Positions 51,412-59,221 of a DNA stretch of 64,000 nt are shown in pieces (position 1 is the first letter of the stretch; every line of letters starts with the position of its first letter). Origin of the DNA: Verrucomicrobiota bacterium (GTDB lineage Bacteria > Verrucomicrobiota > Kiritimatiellia > CAIQIC01 > JAGNIJ01). The translations under genes and the position numbers were made by a program. The stretch covers positions 1 to 64,000 of the forward strand of contig JAKLGK010000007.1 in NCBI GenBank assembly GCA_022710725.1, read 5' to 3'. Below the pieces are notes generated by a model. It worked only from the letters and a program-made list of their open reading frames with translations. It did not search any database and was not told the DNA's origin.

Positions 51412-52302
51412 ATGAGTGCGGAAGCGTCTGGAGCGGGGGAGCCGCGGATCGAGGAGCACCTGGAGGCCGTCCGGTCGCGCATCATGCAGGTCATGACGGC
51501 GACGGCGGTCGGCCCGCTGGTGGCCGGCTACCGGCGCCTGCTGGTCCAGGGCAAGATGCTGCGCAGCCGCCTCGCCTGGCGCGTGGGCGAGGCCCTGCAG
51601 GCCGACCCGGCGATGCTGGTGGACGCCGGCGCCGCGATAGAAATGATCCATGCCGCCAGCCTGCTGCACGACGACGTGATCGACGGGGGCTACCTGCGCC
51701 GGGGCCTGCCGGCGTTCTGGGTGGAGCAGGGGATCCCGGGCGCGATCCTGCTCGGCGACCTCATGCTGTTCCAGGCCTTGCGGCTCCTCTCGGCGCCCGG
51801 GCAGCGCGCCCTGCTCGGGGAGGCCATCCGTCTCACCGGCGAAGTCTGCGAGGCGGAATCCGAGCAGGAGCTGATGATGCGCGAAGTCCCGTCCACGTGG
51901 GAAGCGGGCGTGGACGTCGCGCGGCGGAAGACGGGCGCGCTCTTCGCCCTGGCGGCCGGCGCCGGCGCCGGCCCGGAGACGCCTTCCCTCGACGCGCTCC
52001 GGGAAAGCGGCTTCCTGGTCGGGACCGCGTACCAGCTGGCGGACGATTTCCTGGATGCGCACGGGGACGCGGAGACGGCCGGGAAAACCCTCGGCAGCGA
52101 CGCGGGCCGGAACAAGGCCACCGCGTTCCGCGCGGCCGCCGAGGCCGGCATCGACGTGCCGCGCTACCTCGAGGCCCTGCTGGCGCAATCCGTCGACGGG
52201 CTGGCCCGGTGGCCGACCGTGCGGGCGGCCTGGGCCCGATACCTGGAAACCGACTTGCGGCCCGCGCTGGACCATAACCTGCGCTGCCAGGCCGCGTTGT
52301 GA
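51412..52302 (+). CDS. Polyprenyl diphosphate synthase (trans-isoprenyl)
   Basis: The 296-residue protein has both Asp-rich motifs of the family: DDVID at residues 87-91 in SLLHDDVIDGGYLRRGLPAFW, and DDFLD at 211-215 in YQLADDFLD. The MIHAASLL helix precedes the first motif. It condenses isopentenyl diphosphate onto allylic diphosphates, providing chains for quinones or undecaprenyl-like carriers. Product length cannot be read reliably. The N-terminal substrate-binding segment is short compared with ispB-type enzymes. Confidence 0.88.
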   Translation: MSAEASGAGEPRIEEHLEAVRSRIMQVMTATAVGPLVAGYRRLLVQGKMLRSRLAWRVGEALQADPAMLVDAGAAIEMIHAASLLHDDVIDGGYLRRGLPAFWVEQGIPGAILLGDLMLFQALRLLSAPGQRALLGEAIRLTGEVCEAESEQELMMREVPSTWEAGVDVARRKTGALFALAAGAGAGPETPSLDALRESGFLVGTAYQLADDFLDAHGDAETAGKTLGSDAGRNKATAFRAAAEAGIDVPRYLEALLAQSVDGLARWPTVRAAWARYLETDLRPALDHNLRCQAAL

Positions 52303-52338
52303 GCCCCGCGGGCCGCCGGCCGGCAGGTCGAAGAAGGC

Positions 52339-52367
52339 TTGATCAAAGGGCCGATTCCGGGTATAGA
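52339..52367 (+). promoter_or_regulatory. Sigma-70-type promoter
   Basis: TTGATC at 52339-52344, 17 bases, then TATAGA at 52362-52367. Transcription would begin near 52374, leaving a very short leader that still contains the GGAG site (52377-52380) before the ATG at 52388. Confidence 0.55.
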
Positions 52368-52387
52368 TAGTTCTTTGGAGAAGTCGT

Positions 52388-53680
52388 ATGCGCTGGATTC
52401 GCGGGAATAGATGGGCGGTCGCGGTCGTCCTGCTCGCCGCGCTGGTCGTGGCCGGGACGCTTGCGCGCGTGGCGTACCGGGCGACGCGGGTCTGGTCCGT
52501 CGGCGCCGATTTCCAGGAGCGCCTGCGCTACCTCGTGGAGACCGGGCAGACCATCGGCGAGAAGCCGGCCTCCGAAACGTTCTCCGTCGACTACCTCCAG
52601 ACGATCTTCGGCGACAACCCCGAACTGCTCGAGCACCTGAAGTCGGTCGTGCAGCAGGGCATGGCCCAGGACTCGACCCTGACCGCCGGCGAGGTCACGG
52701 CCCTGCTGGTGACCTATCACCTGCAGGACGACGGCAGCGTGGCCGACGTGATCGTGCACGCCGTGGGCGGGTTCCCGGCGGCGCGCAAGCGGCCCGGCTT
52801 CCACCGCCACGGCTACTTCTTCCAGCAGATTGACAACGACCTCTGGACCCTGGGCAACATCGCCATCGGGTTCCTGGGCCGCGACATCATCGTGTTCGGC
52901 GCCGACGAGGCCGCCACGGAGCGGCAGCGCCAGATCCTGGATTCCATCTTCTCCGGCGAGATCATGATGCTCGTGGCCCATCTCCAGGAGCCCCTGTACT
53001 TCAGCCTCGTCCTGCCGGACCCGCGCCAGGCCGTGCCGCCGCAACTGCGCAACCACGTGCAGGCCGTCGTGGTCAAGGGGTACCTCGGCCACAACGACGG
53101 CCGGTGCGACATCCTCGTGCTGACCCCCTCGCCGCGCTCCTCGCGGTACGCCCTCAACCTGTTCGCGGACATGAAGACGGCCTCCGAGGCCGCCCTGCGC
53201 AGCAAGTGGGGCGGCGTGAAGAAGATGAACGAGTGGGGCATGCCCGAGTACGACTGGTGGGCGTTCGAGATGGTCAAGACGCTCGAACAGGCTACCCTGG
53301 AGCAGGAGTTCAGCATCATCCGCATGGGCACCACGTTCGACCGGGTGATGATCAACGCGATCCTGAAATCCATCGAGCGCATGAGCCGCGACCTGGCGGC
53401 CATGCAGGGTATCGAGGACGAGCGCCTCGACCCCCGCCTGGTCGATGCCCGCTTGAGGAACTCCAATCCGGAGGTCCCCACGACCTACCCGCTGCATTAC
53501 TGGAGCGCGCAGCACCAGTGGGGGCCGGACTGGCCCATCCCGGCCACCACCAACCTGCCTCCGCTCACATCCTCTTCCGAGACTCCGGCCCCCGCGGAAA
53601 GCCCGGTTCCGGCGGAACCCGCCGCGGGCACGGAAGTTCCGGCCAGCCCGGCCGCCCCTGCAACGCCGGCAACGCCTTGA
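52388..53680 (+). CDS. Single-TM membrane protein of unknown function
   Basis: The 430-residue protein has one membrane segment at residues about 10-30 (WAVAVVLLAALVVAGTLARV). The mixed alpha/beta body shows hydrophobic strands (DIIVFGADEAATERQRQILD, LYFSLVLPDP, QAVVVKGYLGHNDGRCDILV). The tail is a low-complexity stretch of Pro, Ala, Glu and Thr (last 50 residues) that could be a flexible periplasmic spacer. I do not recognise a family. It has its own good promoter and stands between the polyprenyl synthetase and a TolB-like gene. Confidence 0.6.
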   Translation: MRWIRGNRWAVAVVLLAALVVAGTLARVAYRATRVWSVGADFQERLRYLVETGQTIGEKPASETFSVDYLQTIFGDNPELLEHLKSVVQQGMAQDSTLTAGEVTALLVTYHLQDDGSVADVIVHAVGGFPAARKRPGFHRHGYFFQQIDNDLWTLGNIAIGFLGRDIIVFGADEAATERQRQILDSIFSGEIMMLVAHLQEPLYFSLVLPDPRQAVPPQLRNHVQAVVVKGYLGHNDGRCDILVLTPSPRSSRYALNLFADMKTASEAALRSKWGGVKKMNEWGMPEYDWWAFEMVKTLEQATLEQEFSIIRMGTTFDRVMINAILKSIERMSRDLAAMQGIEDERLDPRLVDARLRNSNPEVPTTYPLHYWSAQHQWGPDWPIPATTNLPPLTSSSETPAPAESPVPAEPAAGTEVPASPAAPATPATP

Positions 53681-53756
53681 CCAAGCCGGTGTGATGCCGA
53701 GTCACACGTCTTACCCGGTTCCGGCCGATTTGGCTGCGCTTTCCCTATTCTAAGGA

Positions 53757-53785
53757 TTGCACTATTTCCGCGGCTGCACTAGTAT
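53757..53785 (+). promoter_or_regulatory. Sigma-70-type promoter for the TolB-like gene
   Basis: TTGCAC at 53757-53762, 17 bases, then TAGTAT at 53780-53785. Predicted transcription start is near 53792, about 60 bases before the ATG at 53854. Confidence 0.6.
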
Positions 53786-53853
53786 CAAGCACTTTTATAC
53801 GTGTGCCCGTCCGCGAATATGCCCTTTGCGGAACGGGGTTTGCGTATTTTGGC

Positions 53854-55260
53854 ATGAGCTTGCAGCGCATAGAACGCTGTTGTCGCAGCGCAGCGGGGGG
53901 GGTGTTGCTTTCGCTGGCAACCTGGACACCCCTCGCGTGGGCGGCGCCCGCGGAGTACACGGTCAAGCAGGTGTCGGACGACCATTTCTTCAGCCGCGAT
54001 CCCGTCATCAGCGACACGGGCTTCGCGGCCTGGTCGGCCTACCATTCCGAGGACGGCGAGGACAGCGCGTCGGATATCCACGTCTACGATAACGGCCAGC
54101 AGCGCTCGCTCACGGGGGGCAATGTGCCCGTCGGCACGACGCATTATCGGCCCTGCGTGTACAGCAACACCGCGGCCTGGATCGGCAGTTTCCCCTATCC
54201 GAAGACGGGCGAGGGGAACTGGGTCCTGAAGGAAGTGCCGGCCGAGGTGCGCGATGCGCCGTACGAGGAGCTGGTCGCCTTCCCGGAGTACATGACCACC
54301 AACGCCGTGCCGACGGAGCCCGTGACGAATGCCCCGGCGGCGGAGACGCCGGGAGAGCCTCCGCCCGGCGCGCCGGCGGACGAGGCGGCCGCGGAGGAGG
54401 TCGGCGGCCCTGATTCCGCCCGCCGGCATCCCAGCGGCGTCATGGAATCGGTGGCCTGGTTCGGGGACGAGATCAAGCGCATCAGCTACGACTGGCGCAA
54501 CGATTTCGGCGTGAGCCTGTGGGGGCGGACCCTGGCCTGGCAGAAGTCGAAGGGCTTCCCGTTCGGCTGGGAAATCATGGTGTGGAACGACGGGACCATG
54601 TACCAGCTGACCACCAACTTCTTCTACGACATGGCCCCGCAGGTCCAGGGAACCCAGATCGCCTGGTACGGATGGGACGGAAACGACTACGAGATTTACC
54701 TGCACGACTTTGCGGCCGGCACCACGATGGCGATCACGAGCAACCGCTACGACGACGTTTCGCCGGTGCTCTGGGACGGTCAGGTGGCCTGGGAGGCCTA
54801 CCCGGGCGCCGACGCCGAAGTGTACCTTTGGAAAGAGGGCCGCTTCCAGCGGTTGAGCGACAATCCGTGGGACGACACCAACCCGCGCATCTGGAACGGC
54901 AAGGTGGTCTGGCAGGGCTTCGACGGAGACGATTTCGAGATCTACCTGTTCGACGGCGTGAAGTCCGTGAAGCTCACCAGCAACCGCCACGACGACGTCA
55001 ACCCCGACATCCGCGACGGGCTCGTCTGCTGGATGGCCTATTATGACAACTGGGACTCCGAGATCTTCGCGTGGGACCTCGACAAGGGCGAGTACATCGC
55101 CATGATCAACGAGGAGGGCCAGGTCGGCTCGACGCCGGGCCGCTTGAGCTATAACGAGGTCGAGGACCGCGAGCCGCGCACGGCGGGCCGCCGCGTCATC
55201 TGGCAGGTGCAGCAGGAGGGGAAATCCCTCATCATGCTCGCCGAGCCCAAGGCTCCGTGA
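53854..55260 (+). CDS. Secreted TolB-like beta-propeller protein
   Basis: The 468-residue protein has a signal sequence (ending PLAWA near residue 31). WD40/TolB-like propeller blades with a roughly 45-residue period follow. Each has a W or Y before a Asp-rich turn: GNDYEIYLHDFAAGTTMAIT, GADAEVYLWKEGRFQRLSDN, GDDFEIYLFDGVKSVKLTSN, WDSEIFAWDLDKGEYIAM. A Pro/Ala-rich insertion separates the first and second half. Such propellers bind proteins in the periplasm. A GTG start 51 bases upstream gives a longer N-terminus without a better signal. It converges on comM with 5 bases between stops. Confidence 0.8.
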   Translation: MSLQRIERCCRSAAGGVLLSLATWTPLAWAAPAEYTVKQVSDDHFFSRDPVISDTGFAAWSAYHSEDGEDSASDIHVYDNGQQRSLTGGNVPVGTTHYRPCVYSNTAAWIGSFPYPKTGEGNWVLKEVPAEVRDAPYEELVAFPEYMTTNAVPTEPVTNAPAAETPGEPPPGAPADEAAAEEVGGPDSARRHPSGVMESVAWFGDEIKRISYDWRNDFGVSLWGRTLAWQKSKGFPFGWEIMVWNDGTMYQLTTNFFYDMAPQVQGTQIAWYGWDGNDYEIYLHDFAAGTTMAITSNRYDDVSPVLWDGQVAWEAYPGADAEVYLWKEGRFQRLSDNPWDDTNPRIWNGKVVWQGFDGDDFEIYLFDGVKSVKLTSNRHDDVNPDIRDGLVCWMAYYDNWDSEIFAWDLDKGEYIAMINEEGQVGSTPGRLSYNEVEDREPRTAGRRVIWQVQQEGKSLIMLAEPKAP

Positions 55261-55265
55261 CCTGA

Positions 55266-56801
55266 TCAGACCCAGTACCGGCGGTCCAGCGAGCGGTACT
55301 GGATCGCCTCCGACACGTGCGGCGTGCGCAGCGTCTCCGACCCGTCCAGGTCCGCGATCGTGCGCGCCACCTTAAGGATCCGGTCGTACGTCCGCGCGCT
55401 GAAATGCAGTTCCGTCAGCGCCATCTTCAGCAGGTGCTGGGCCTCGTCCTCGATCGGGCAGTGCTTGTGGATGTCGCGCGAGCGCATCATCGCGTTGCAA
55501 TAAACCCGCCTGGCGCCCTCGAACCGCTTCCGCTGGAGCTCCCGCGCGCACAGGATGCGACCGCGGATCGCGGAGGAGGGCTCGCCGGGCTCGGCCCGCG
55601 ACAGCTCCGTGTACGCCACCGCGGGGACCTCGACGTGGATGTCGATCCGGTCCAGCAGCGGGCCGGAGATCCGGTGCCGGTAGCGCTCGATCTGGATCGG
55701 GCTGCAGCGGCACTCCTTCCGCGTGTCCCCGAAGTATCCGCACGGGCAGGGATTCATCGCGGCCACGAGCATGAACCGGGAGGGAAAGGTCACGCTCGCC
55801 GCCGCCCGCGAGATCGTGACGTGCCCGTCCTCGATCGGCTGGCGCAGGACCTCCAGGACGTTGCGGTGGAACTCGGGCAATTCATCCAGGAACAGCACGC
55901 CGTTGTGGGCCAGGCTGACCTCGCCGGGCATGGGATGCGATCCGCCGCCCAGCAGGCCGGCGTCCGAGACCGTGTGGTGCGGGGCGCGGAACGGGCGCAG
56001 GGCCACCAGCGCCTGGTGCGCCGCCAGGATGCCGGCGATGCTGTGAATCTTGGTCGTCTCCAGGGCCTCCTCCAGCGTCATGGGCGGGAGGATCGACGGG
56101 ACGCGCCGCGCCAGCATGGTCTTGCCTGTCCCCGGCGGGCCCAGCGTCAGGATGTTGTGCCCCCCGGCCACGGCCACCTCGAACGCGCGCTTGGCGGACT
56201 CCTGGCCCTTGACGTCGGCGAAGTCCTCGTCGCCGTGCGACGCCTGGTCGAACACCGCGCGCGCGTCCAGGCGGTAGGGCTCCAGGGCCAGCGTCCCGGC
56301 CAGGAAATCCGCCGCCTGCCGGAGCGTCCGCACGGGATACACGGGCAGCCCTTCCACGACGGCAGCCTCCTCGGCGTTGTCCTCCGGGATCATCAGCCCC
56401 CGGCACCCGGCCGCGCGGGCCTCCATGGCGATGGGCAGCACGCCGCGGACGCGGCGGATCTCTCCGCTCAAGGCCAGTTCGCCGAGCACGCACAGGCCGT
56501 CCAGCCGGCCGGGCGCGAGTTCCTCCTCCGCGACCAGCATGCCCAGGGCGATGGGCAGGTCGAAGCTGGGCCCTTCCTTCTTGATATCCGCCGGGGCGAG
56601 GTTGATCGTGGTGCGCCCGCGCGGCGGCATGAAGCCGGAGTTGATCAGCGCGGTGTGGACGCGGTCCTTGCTCTCCTTGACGGCGGCGTCGGGCAGGCCG
56701 ACGACGATCGTCGCCGGGTCGCCCCGGCCCGCGTGGACCTCGATCTCCACCGCGAAGGCGTCCACGCCCAGCACCGCCCCGGATCTGACCCTGGCCAGCA
56801 T
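55266..56801 (-). CDS. comM: ComM/YifB-type Mg-chelatase-like AAA+ ATPase
   Basis: The 511-residue protein has the family layout: an N-terminal RecA/lon-like region ([39 protein letters not shown]), Walker [10 protein letters not shown] at residues 220-228 and Walker [11 protein letters not shown]. The sensor block [12 protein letters not shown] and a C-terminal helical domain follow ([13 protein letters not shown] at the end). ComM is a helicase that extends branch migration during natural transformation in Vibrio and Acinetobacter. Here the role is inferred from family. The ATG has GAGGGG upstream and it lies 13 bases after the TPR gene, which is upstream in the same operon. Confidence 0.92.
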   Translation of the reverse strand: MLARVRSGAVLGVDAFAVEIEVHAGRGDPATIVVGLPDAAVKESKDRVHTALINSGFMPPRGRTTINLAPADIKKEGPSFDLPIALGMLVAEEELAPGRLDGLCVLGELALSGEIRRVRGVLPIAMEARAAGCRGLMIPEDNAEEAAVVEGLPVYPVRTLRQAADFLAGTLALEPYRLDARAVFDQASHGDEDFADVKGQESAKRAFEVAVAGGHNILTLGPPGTGKTMLARRVPSILPPMTLEEALETTKIHSIAGILAAHQALVALRPFRAPHHTVSDAGLLGGGSHPMPGEVSLAHNGVLFLDELPEFHRNVLEVLRQPIEDGHVTISRAAASVTFPSRFMLVAAMNPCPCGYFGDTRKECRCSPIQIERYRHRISGPLLDRIDIHVEVPAVAYTELSRAEPGEPSSAIRGRILCARELQRKRFEGARRVYCNAMMRSRDIHKHCPIEDEAQHLLKMALTELHFSARTYDRILKVARTIADLDGSETLRTPHVSEAIQYRSLDRRYWV

Positions 56802-56814
56802 GCGCGTCGCCCCC

Positions 56815-58032
56815 TCAATCCGGCGTGGCGGGCGGCGGCTCGGCGCCCAGGTTCCGCAGCCAGGTCCGCAAGTCCCGGTTGGTCTCGAGGAGGGAATCGT
56901 AGGGGTGTCCGCCCGCGGCCCAGGCGGCCACCTGGCGCGCCTGCTCGGGGGGCAGGGCGCGCGCCGTGTCGCGCGCGTCGGTAAAGCGCCGGGCGGCGCT
57001 GTAGGCGCAGATCAGCGCGAAGGCGGTCTCCGCGTCCGAGTCGGCCATCTTCCGGGCTTCGACGAGCGCCTCCACGGCCTTGTCATATTCGCGCTCCTCC
57101 AGCAGCACCAGCCCGTATATCCGCTGCGCGCCGGGCCACTCCGGACGTTGCGCGATGAGTTGCTCCAGTTCCTCGATGGCCCGGGTTTTTTCGCCCAGGC
57201 GGTACAGGGCCAGGGCATGGTCCCGCGTCGCGTCCGGGGATTCCAGGCCGGCCTCCCTGGCCGCTTCCAGGCCGTCCCGCACGGCCGCCCACTGCCGGTT
57301 GGTCAGGGCCTCCATCGCGCCGGCCAGCGCCACGGCGACGGAGCCCATCCGCGCCTTCCATTCCTCCACCGTCGGCTCGGAGCCCGATTCGGCCGGCCCG
57401 GCCGACCTCCGGCCCAGCGCCAGCTGGCACAGGGCCTCGAGCGGACGGTACCCGAACTTGCCGGCCAGCAGGTCGGCATCGGTTTGGATCCAGGTCGCCA
57501 TCTGCCGGACCTCGTCGAGCGGCAGGCCCTCAAGCAGCGGCTCGGCCAGGTCGCGCCGTCCGTTCATCAGGTGGATGCTGGCCAGCAGGTAGCGCGACGA
57601 CAGCTGGGCGGGATCGAGTTCAATGGCCCGCGCCAGCGCGACCTGGGCGCGGTCGAAGCGGTCCAGTTCAAAGAACACGTTTCCCCAGCGGGCAAACACC
57701 CACGCGTTGGAGGGATACAGCTCGGACAGCCGCGCCCAGTAGCTCTCCGACATCGCGTACTGGCCGCGCTTCGTGTAAAGGTCCGCCGCCCACCACAGGA
57801 GCGTCGGGTGGTCCGGCGCCAGGCTCAAGGCCTGCTGGACCTCCAGGCTGGCCGCGTCGAGATCCTTGTGTTCCAGCAGGTACTGCGTCTCCTCGGCATG
57901 AAACTGCGCCAGTTCGTTCAGGTTGGTCCAGTCGGTGGGAAAGTCCGGCGGCCGGCCCGGTTCGGCCGCCGCCGAAAGCCCGGCCCAGACCGCCAGCCAG
58001 ACCGCCAGGATCTGATTCCCAGGGAATCTCAT
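56815..58032 (-). CDS. Exported TPR-repeat protein
   Basis: The 405-residue protein (from the ATG at 58032) has a signal ([18 protein letters not shown]). About eight TPR units follow, such as [56 protein letters not shown] and [19 protein letters not shown]. Acidic linkers separate them. It probably serves as a periplasmic scaffold. A GTG 24 bases upstream is in frame but adds a basic stretch before the signal. It is divergent from the CsgG/PEGA gene and co-directional with comM. Confidence 0.8.
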   Translation of the reverse strand: MRFPGNQILAVWLAVWAGLSAAAEPGRPPDFPTDWTNLNELAQFHAEETQYLLEHKDLDAASLEVQQALSLAPDHPTLLWWAADLYTKRGQYAMSESYWARLSELYPSNAWVFARWGNVFFELDRFDRAQVALARAIELDPAQLSSRYLLASIHLMNGRRDLAEPLLEGLPLDEVRQMATWIQTDADLLAGKFGYRPLEALCQLALGRRSAGPAESGSEPTVEEWKARMGSVAVALAGAMEALTNRQWAAVRDGLEAAREAGLESPDATRDHALALYRLGEKTRAIEELEQLIAQRPEWPGAQRIYGLVLLEEREYDKAVEALVEARKMADSDAETAFALICAYSAARRFTDARDTARALPPEQARQVAAWAAGGHPYDSLLETNRDLRTWLRNLGAEPPPATPD

Positions 58033-58175
58033 GTTCTCAGCGCGCCTTTTTAACACGGAGCCGCCGGGCCCGCGAGCCTATCTTTTCCGGCATTGCGCAG
58101 GCCCGCCCCGCCGGGCATGATAACCGTTGAATAGGCCGGGCGCCCCGGCGTCTAAAGGTGTTGGAGGACAGAACC

Positions 58176-59111
58176 ATGAAGAAACATGCGATTGCAGCCG
58201 TGCTGATGATGATCCCCGCCCTGGCGGGCTGGGCGGACCCCGTGAAGGTGGCCATCCTGGATTTCGAGGACCGAACCGGGCAGGCCTCCGACGCGCTCCT
58301 CGGCGGCGCCATCAAGTCCGGCGCCCTGGCCGACAAGGGCCTCGACCTGCTGGGCCGCCGCCTGCTCGACGCCGAGACCTTCGTGCTCGTGGACCGGCGC
58401 GACTTCATCAACCAGATCGAGCAGCTCCAGCCCACCGACAGCGGCGCGCCGACGCCCACGAAGCCGTCCTTCCTGCATGCCGCCCAGGCCCTGAACATGG
58501 ACGTGGTCCTGCGCGGCAGCCTGTTGAGCTTCTCGCCCGGCAAGCAGACCGTCCGGCAGGGCGGCTACGAGACGGAATTCGTCACGCTCTCCCTGCGGAT
58601 CAGCGTCGAGGCCGTGGATCCCGTCGACGGCACGGTCATCGCCATGGCCGACGGCGCCGCGGCCGGCCAGTTCCGCCAGACCGCCGAGCATTTCACCTCC
58701 CTTTCGGAGGACGACGCCCTGGGCCTGCTGGACAAGGCCGTCGACCAGGTGGTCCCGGTGCTCAAGGCCAAGCTCGATCAGCGCCAGGCCGCGCAGGCCG
58801 CCCGCCCGCGCGTGAAGATCAGCGTCAAGAGCTCGGCCGACCCGGCCCTGGTTGAGATCGACGGCATCCTCGTCGGCAGCACGCCGCTGGAGAACTTCGA
58901 GGTCTACCAGGGCGACCACGTCCTGACCGTCGGCAAGCCCGGCCACCGCGACATCACCAAGCGCATCCTGCTGGAGCAGGACTCCGCGATCGAGGTTCCG
59001 ATGATGCGCACCGAGATGTCCGCCGAGGAGTGGAAGGACATCCTCGAGAAGGTGCGGATGAACGTCGTCATCGGCGAGCCGGGGATCGTCATCACCCCGC
59101 TGGCGGAATAA
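58176..59111 (+). CDS. CsgG-like protein with C-terminal PEGA-type domain
   Basis: The 311-residue protein has a signal peptide (MKKHAIAAVLMMIPALAGWA). A CsgG/TolB-N-like domain follows (VKVAILDFEDRTGQ; LLDAETFVLVDRRDFINQIE; MDVVLRGSLLSFSP). After a coiled linker comes a PEGA-like domain (ISVKSSADPALVEIDGILVG...GDHVLTVGKPGHRDI) that usually sits at the cell surface. It is the third CsgG-like protein in the window. GGAGG ends 9 bases before the ATG. It may act at the outer membrane in export or assembly. No curli-like genes are adjacent. Confidence 0.8.
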   Translation: MKKHAIAAVLMMIPALAGWADPVKVAILDFEDRTGQASDALLGGAIKSGALADKGLDLLGRRLLDAETFVLVDRRDFINQIEQLQPTDSGAPTPTKPSFLHAAQALNMDVVLRGSLLSFSPGKQTVRQGGYETEFVTLSLRISVEAVDPVDGTVIAMADGAAAGQFRQTAEHFTSLSEDDALGLLDKAVDQVVPVLKAKLDQRQAAQAARPRVKISVKSSADPALVEIDGILVGSTPLENFEVYQGDHVLTVGKPGHRDITKRILLEQDSAIEVPMMRTEMSAEEWKDILEKVRMNVVIGEPGIVITPLAE

Positions 59112-59133
59112 CGCCCGCGCGCCGGGACGTTTG

Positions 59134-59168
59134 CGGCCGGTTTTCCAATGGTTGGAAAACCGGCCGCT
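59134..59168. terminator. Bidirectional terminator, perfect 16-bp stem
   Basis: Arms at 59134-59149 and 59153-59168 are perfectly complementary around a TGG loop. A T tract (TTTTTT, from 59171) follows on the plus strand. It lies 22 bases after the CsgG-like stop and between convergent genes, so it could stop transcripts from either side. The core TTTTCCAA...TTGGAAAA is repeated in a shorter second dyad next to it. Confidence 0.8.
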
Positions 59169-59171
59169 GTT

Positions 59172-59192
59172 TTTTCCAATGTCTGGAAAAAC
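59172..59192. terminator. Second dyad, 8-bp stem
   Basis: TTTTTCCA at 59172-59179 pairs with TGGAAAAA at 59185-59192 around ATGTC. On the minus strand it could terminate the subtilase transcript, whose stop is 29 bases away. Confidence 0.5.
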
Positions 59193-59221
59193 CGCCGGCG
59201 CGGCCCGGAGGCGCGCCGGGG

